From Opitutia bacterium (lineage in GTDB: Bacteria; Verrucomicrobiota; Verrucomicrobiae; Opitutales; UBA953): a stretch of DNA of 14,118 nucleotides. The position numbers and the translations under genes are program-made. Below, piece by piece: positions 14,073-14,118 of the stretch. Below the pieces are notes generated by a model. That model was not told where the DNA came from. It worked only from the letters and a program-made list of their open reading frames with translations, and ran no database searches. How positions within the stretch are numbered: position 1 is the first letter of the stretch; each line of letters begins with the position of its first letter. Location of the stretch: assembly GCA_004558035.1 (NCBI GenBank), contig SFEJ01000041.1:1-14118 (forward strand), given 5' to 3'.

Positions 14073-14118
14073 GACTGGCGACGACCTACTCTCGCACAGC
14101 AGCGGGGCTGCACTACCA
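14073..14118 (-). rRNA. rrf: 5S ribosomal RNA, 3' end (rest outside the window)
   Basis: The complement strand ends with gagagtaggtcgtcgccag, the conserved 5S 3' end. It is preceded by TGGTAGTG and a short GC hairpin (CAGCCCCGCTGCTG), matching helices IV-V of bacterial 5S. Only about 46 bases are inside the window. The rRNA operon therefore runs leftward and converges on the hypothetical gene at 13051-14016. Confidence 0.93.

Overview
The window is GC-rich bacterial chromosome (about two-thirds G+C in most genes). It is mainly housekeeping DNA, with a lineage-specific stretch at the right end. Three things suggest a PVC-group bacterium, most likely Verrucomicrobiota (Opitutae-like): the pyrH-frr pair, a ketoacyl synthase III with a G-I-R-E-R-R motif, and secreted or PA14-type proteins of a style I associate with that group. 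This placement is inference; only the last ~46 bases of a 5S rRNA gene are present and there is no 16S.

Layout: 1-641, 3' part of aspartate kinase (+). 798-2207, a membrane-anchored protein with a TonB-like S-x3-H anchor and a C-terminal PA14-like domain (+), sharing a bidirectional terminator with 2289-3083, an ABC ATPase (-) that lies downstream of trigger factor tig (3159-4457, -). Divergent from tig are a TRIC/UPF0126 membrane protein (4652-5596), pyrH (5610-6356) and frr (6420-6977), all +. A strongly structured 82-nt element (6999-7080) precedes a KAS III/OleA-type synthase (7099-8130), an Opp/Dpp-type ABC ATPase (8144-8941) and the ABC-F protein Uup (8996-10891). Then come a secreted DUF362-like protein (10962-12128), a secreted ankyrin-repeat protein (12211-13035) and an unrecognised cysteine- and tryptophan-rich protein of lower GC (13051-14016). 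The window ends in the 3' end of a convergent 5S rRNA gene (-).

The main discovery candidate is not a gene. The 7-mer GGGAACG or its complement occurs about 50 times in 14.1 kb: 24 copies on the + strand and 26 on the - strand. In 49 of these it extends to CGGGAACG, and in about 39 to GCGGGAACG; by rough calculation fewer than one copy of the 9-mer is expected by chance. Copies fall in several reading frames on both strands of genes, are enriched between genes, and there occur as inverted pairs forming terminator stems. This is how the DNA uptake sequences of Neisseria and Pasteurellaceae are arranged, so the motif may be an uptake-type or other genome-wide signal of this lineage.

A second theme is translation initiation. 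Most genes lack a clear Shine-Dalgarno sequence, and several have a -10-like hexamer (CATAAT, CACAAT, GATAAT, GAAAAT) ending only 7-9 nt before the ATG. This suggests leaderless or near-leaderless mRNAs. No intergenic stretch exceeds 300 bases.
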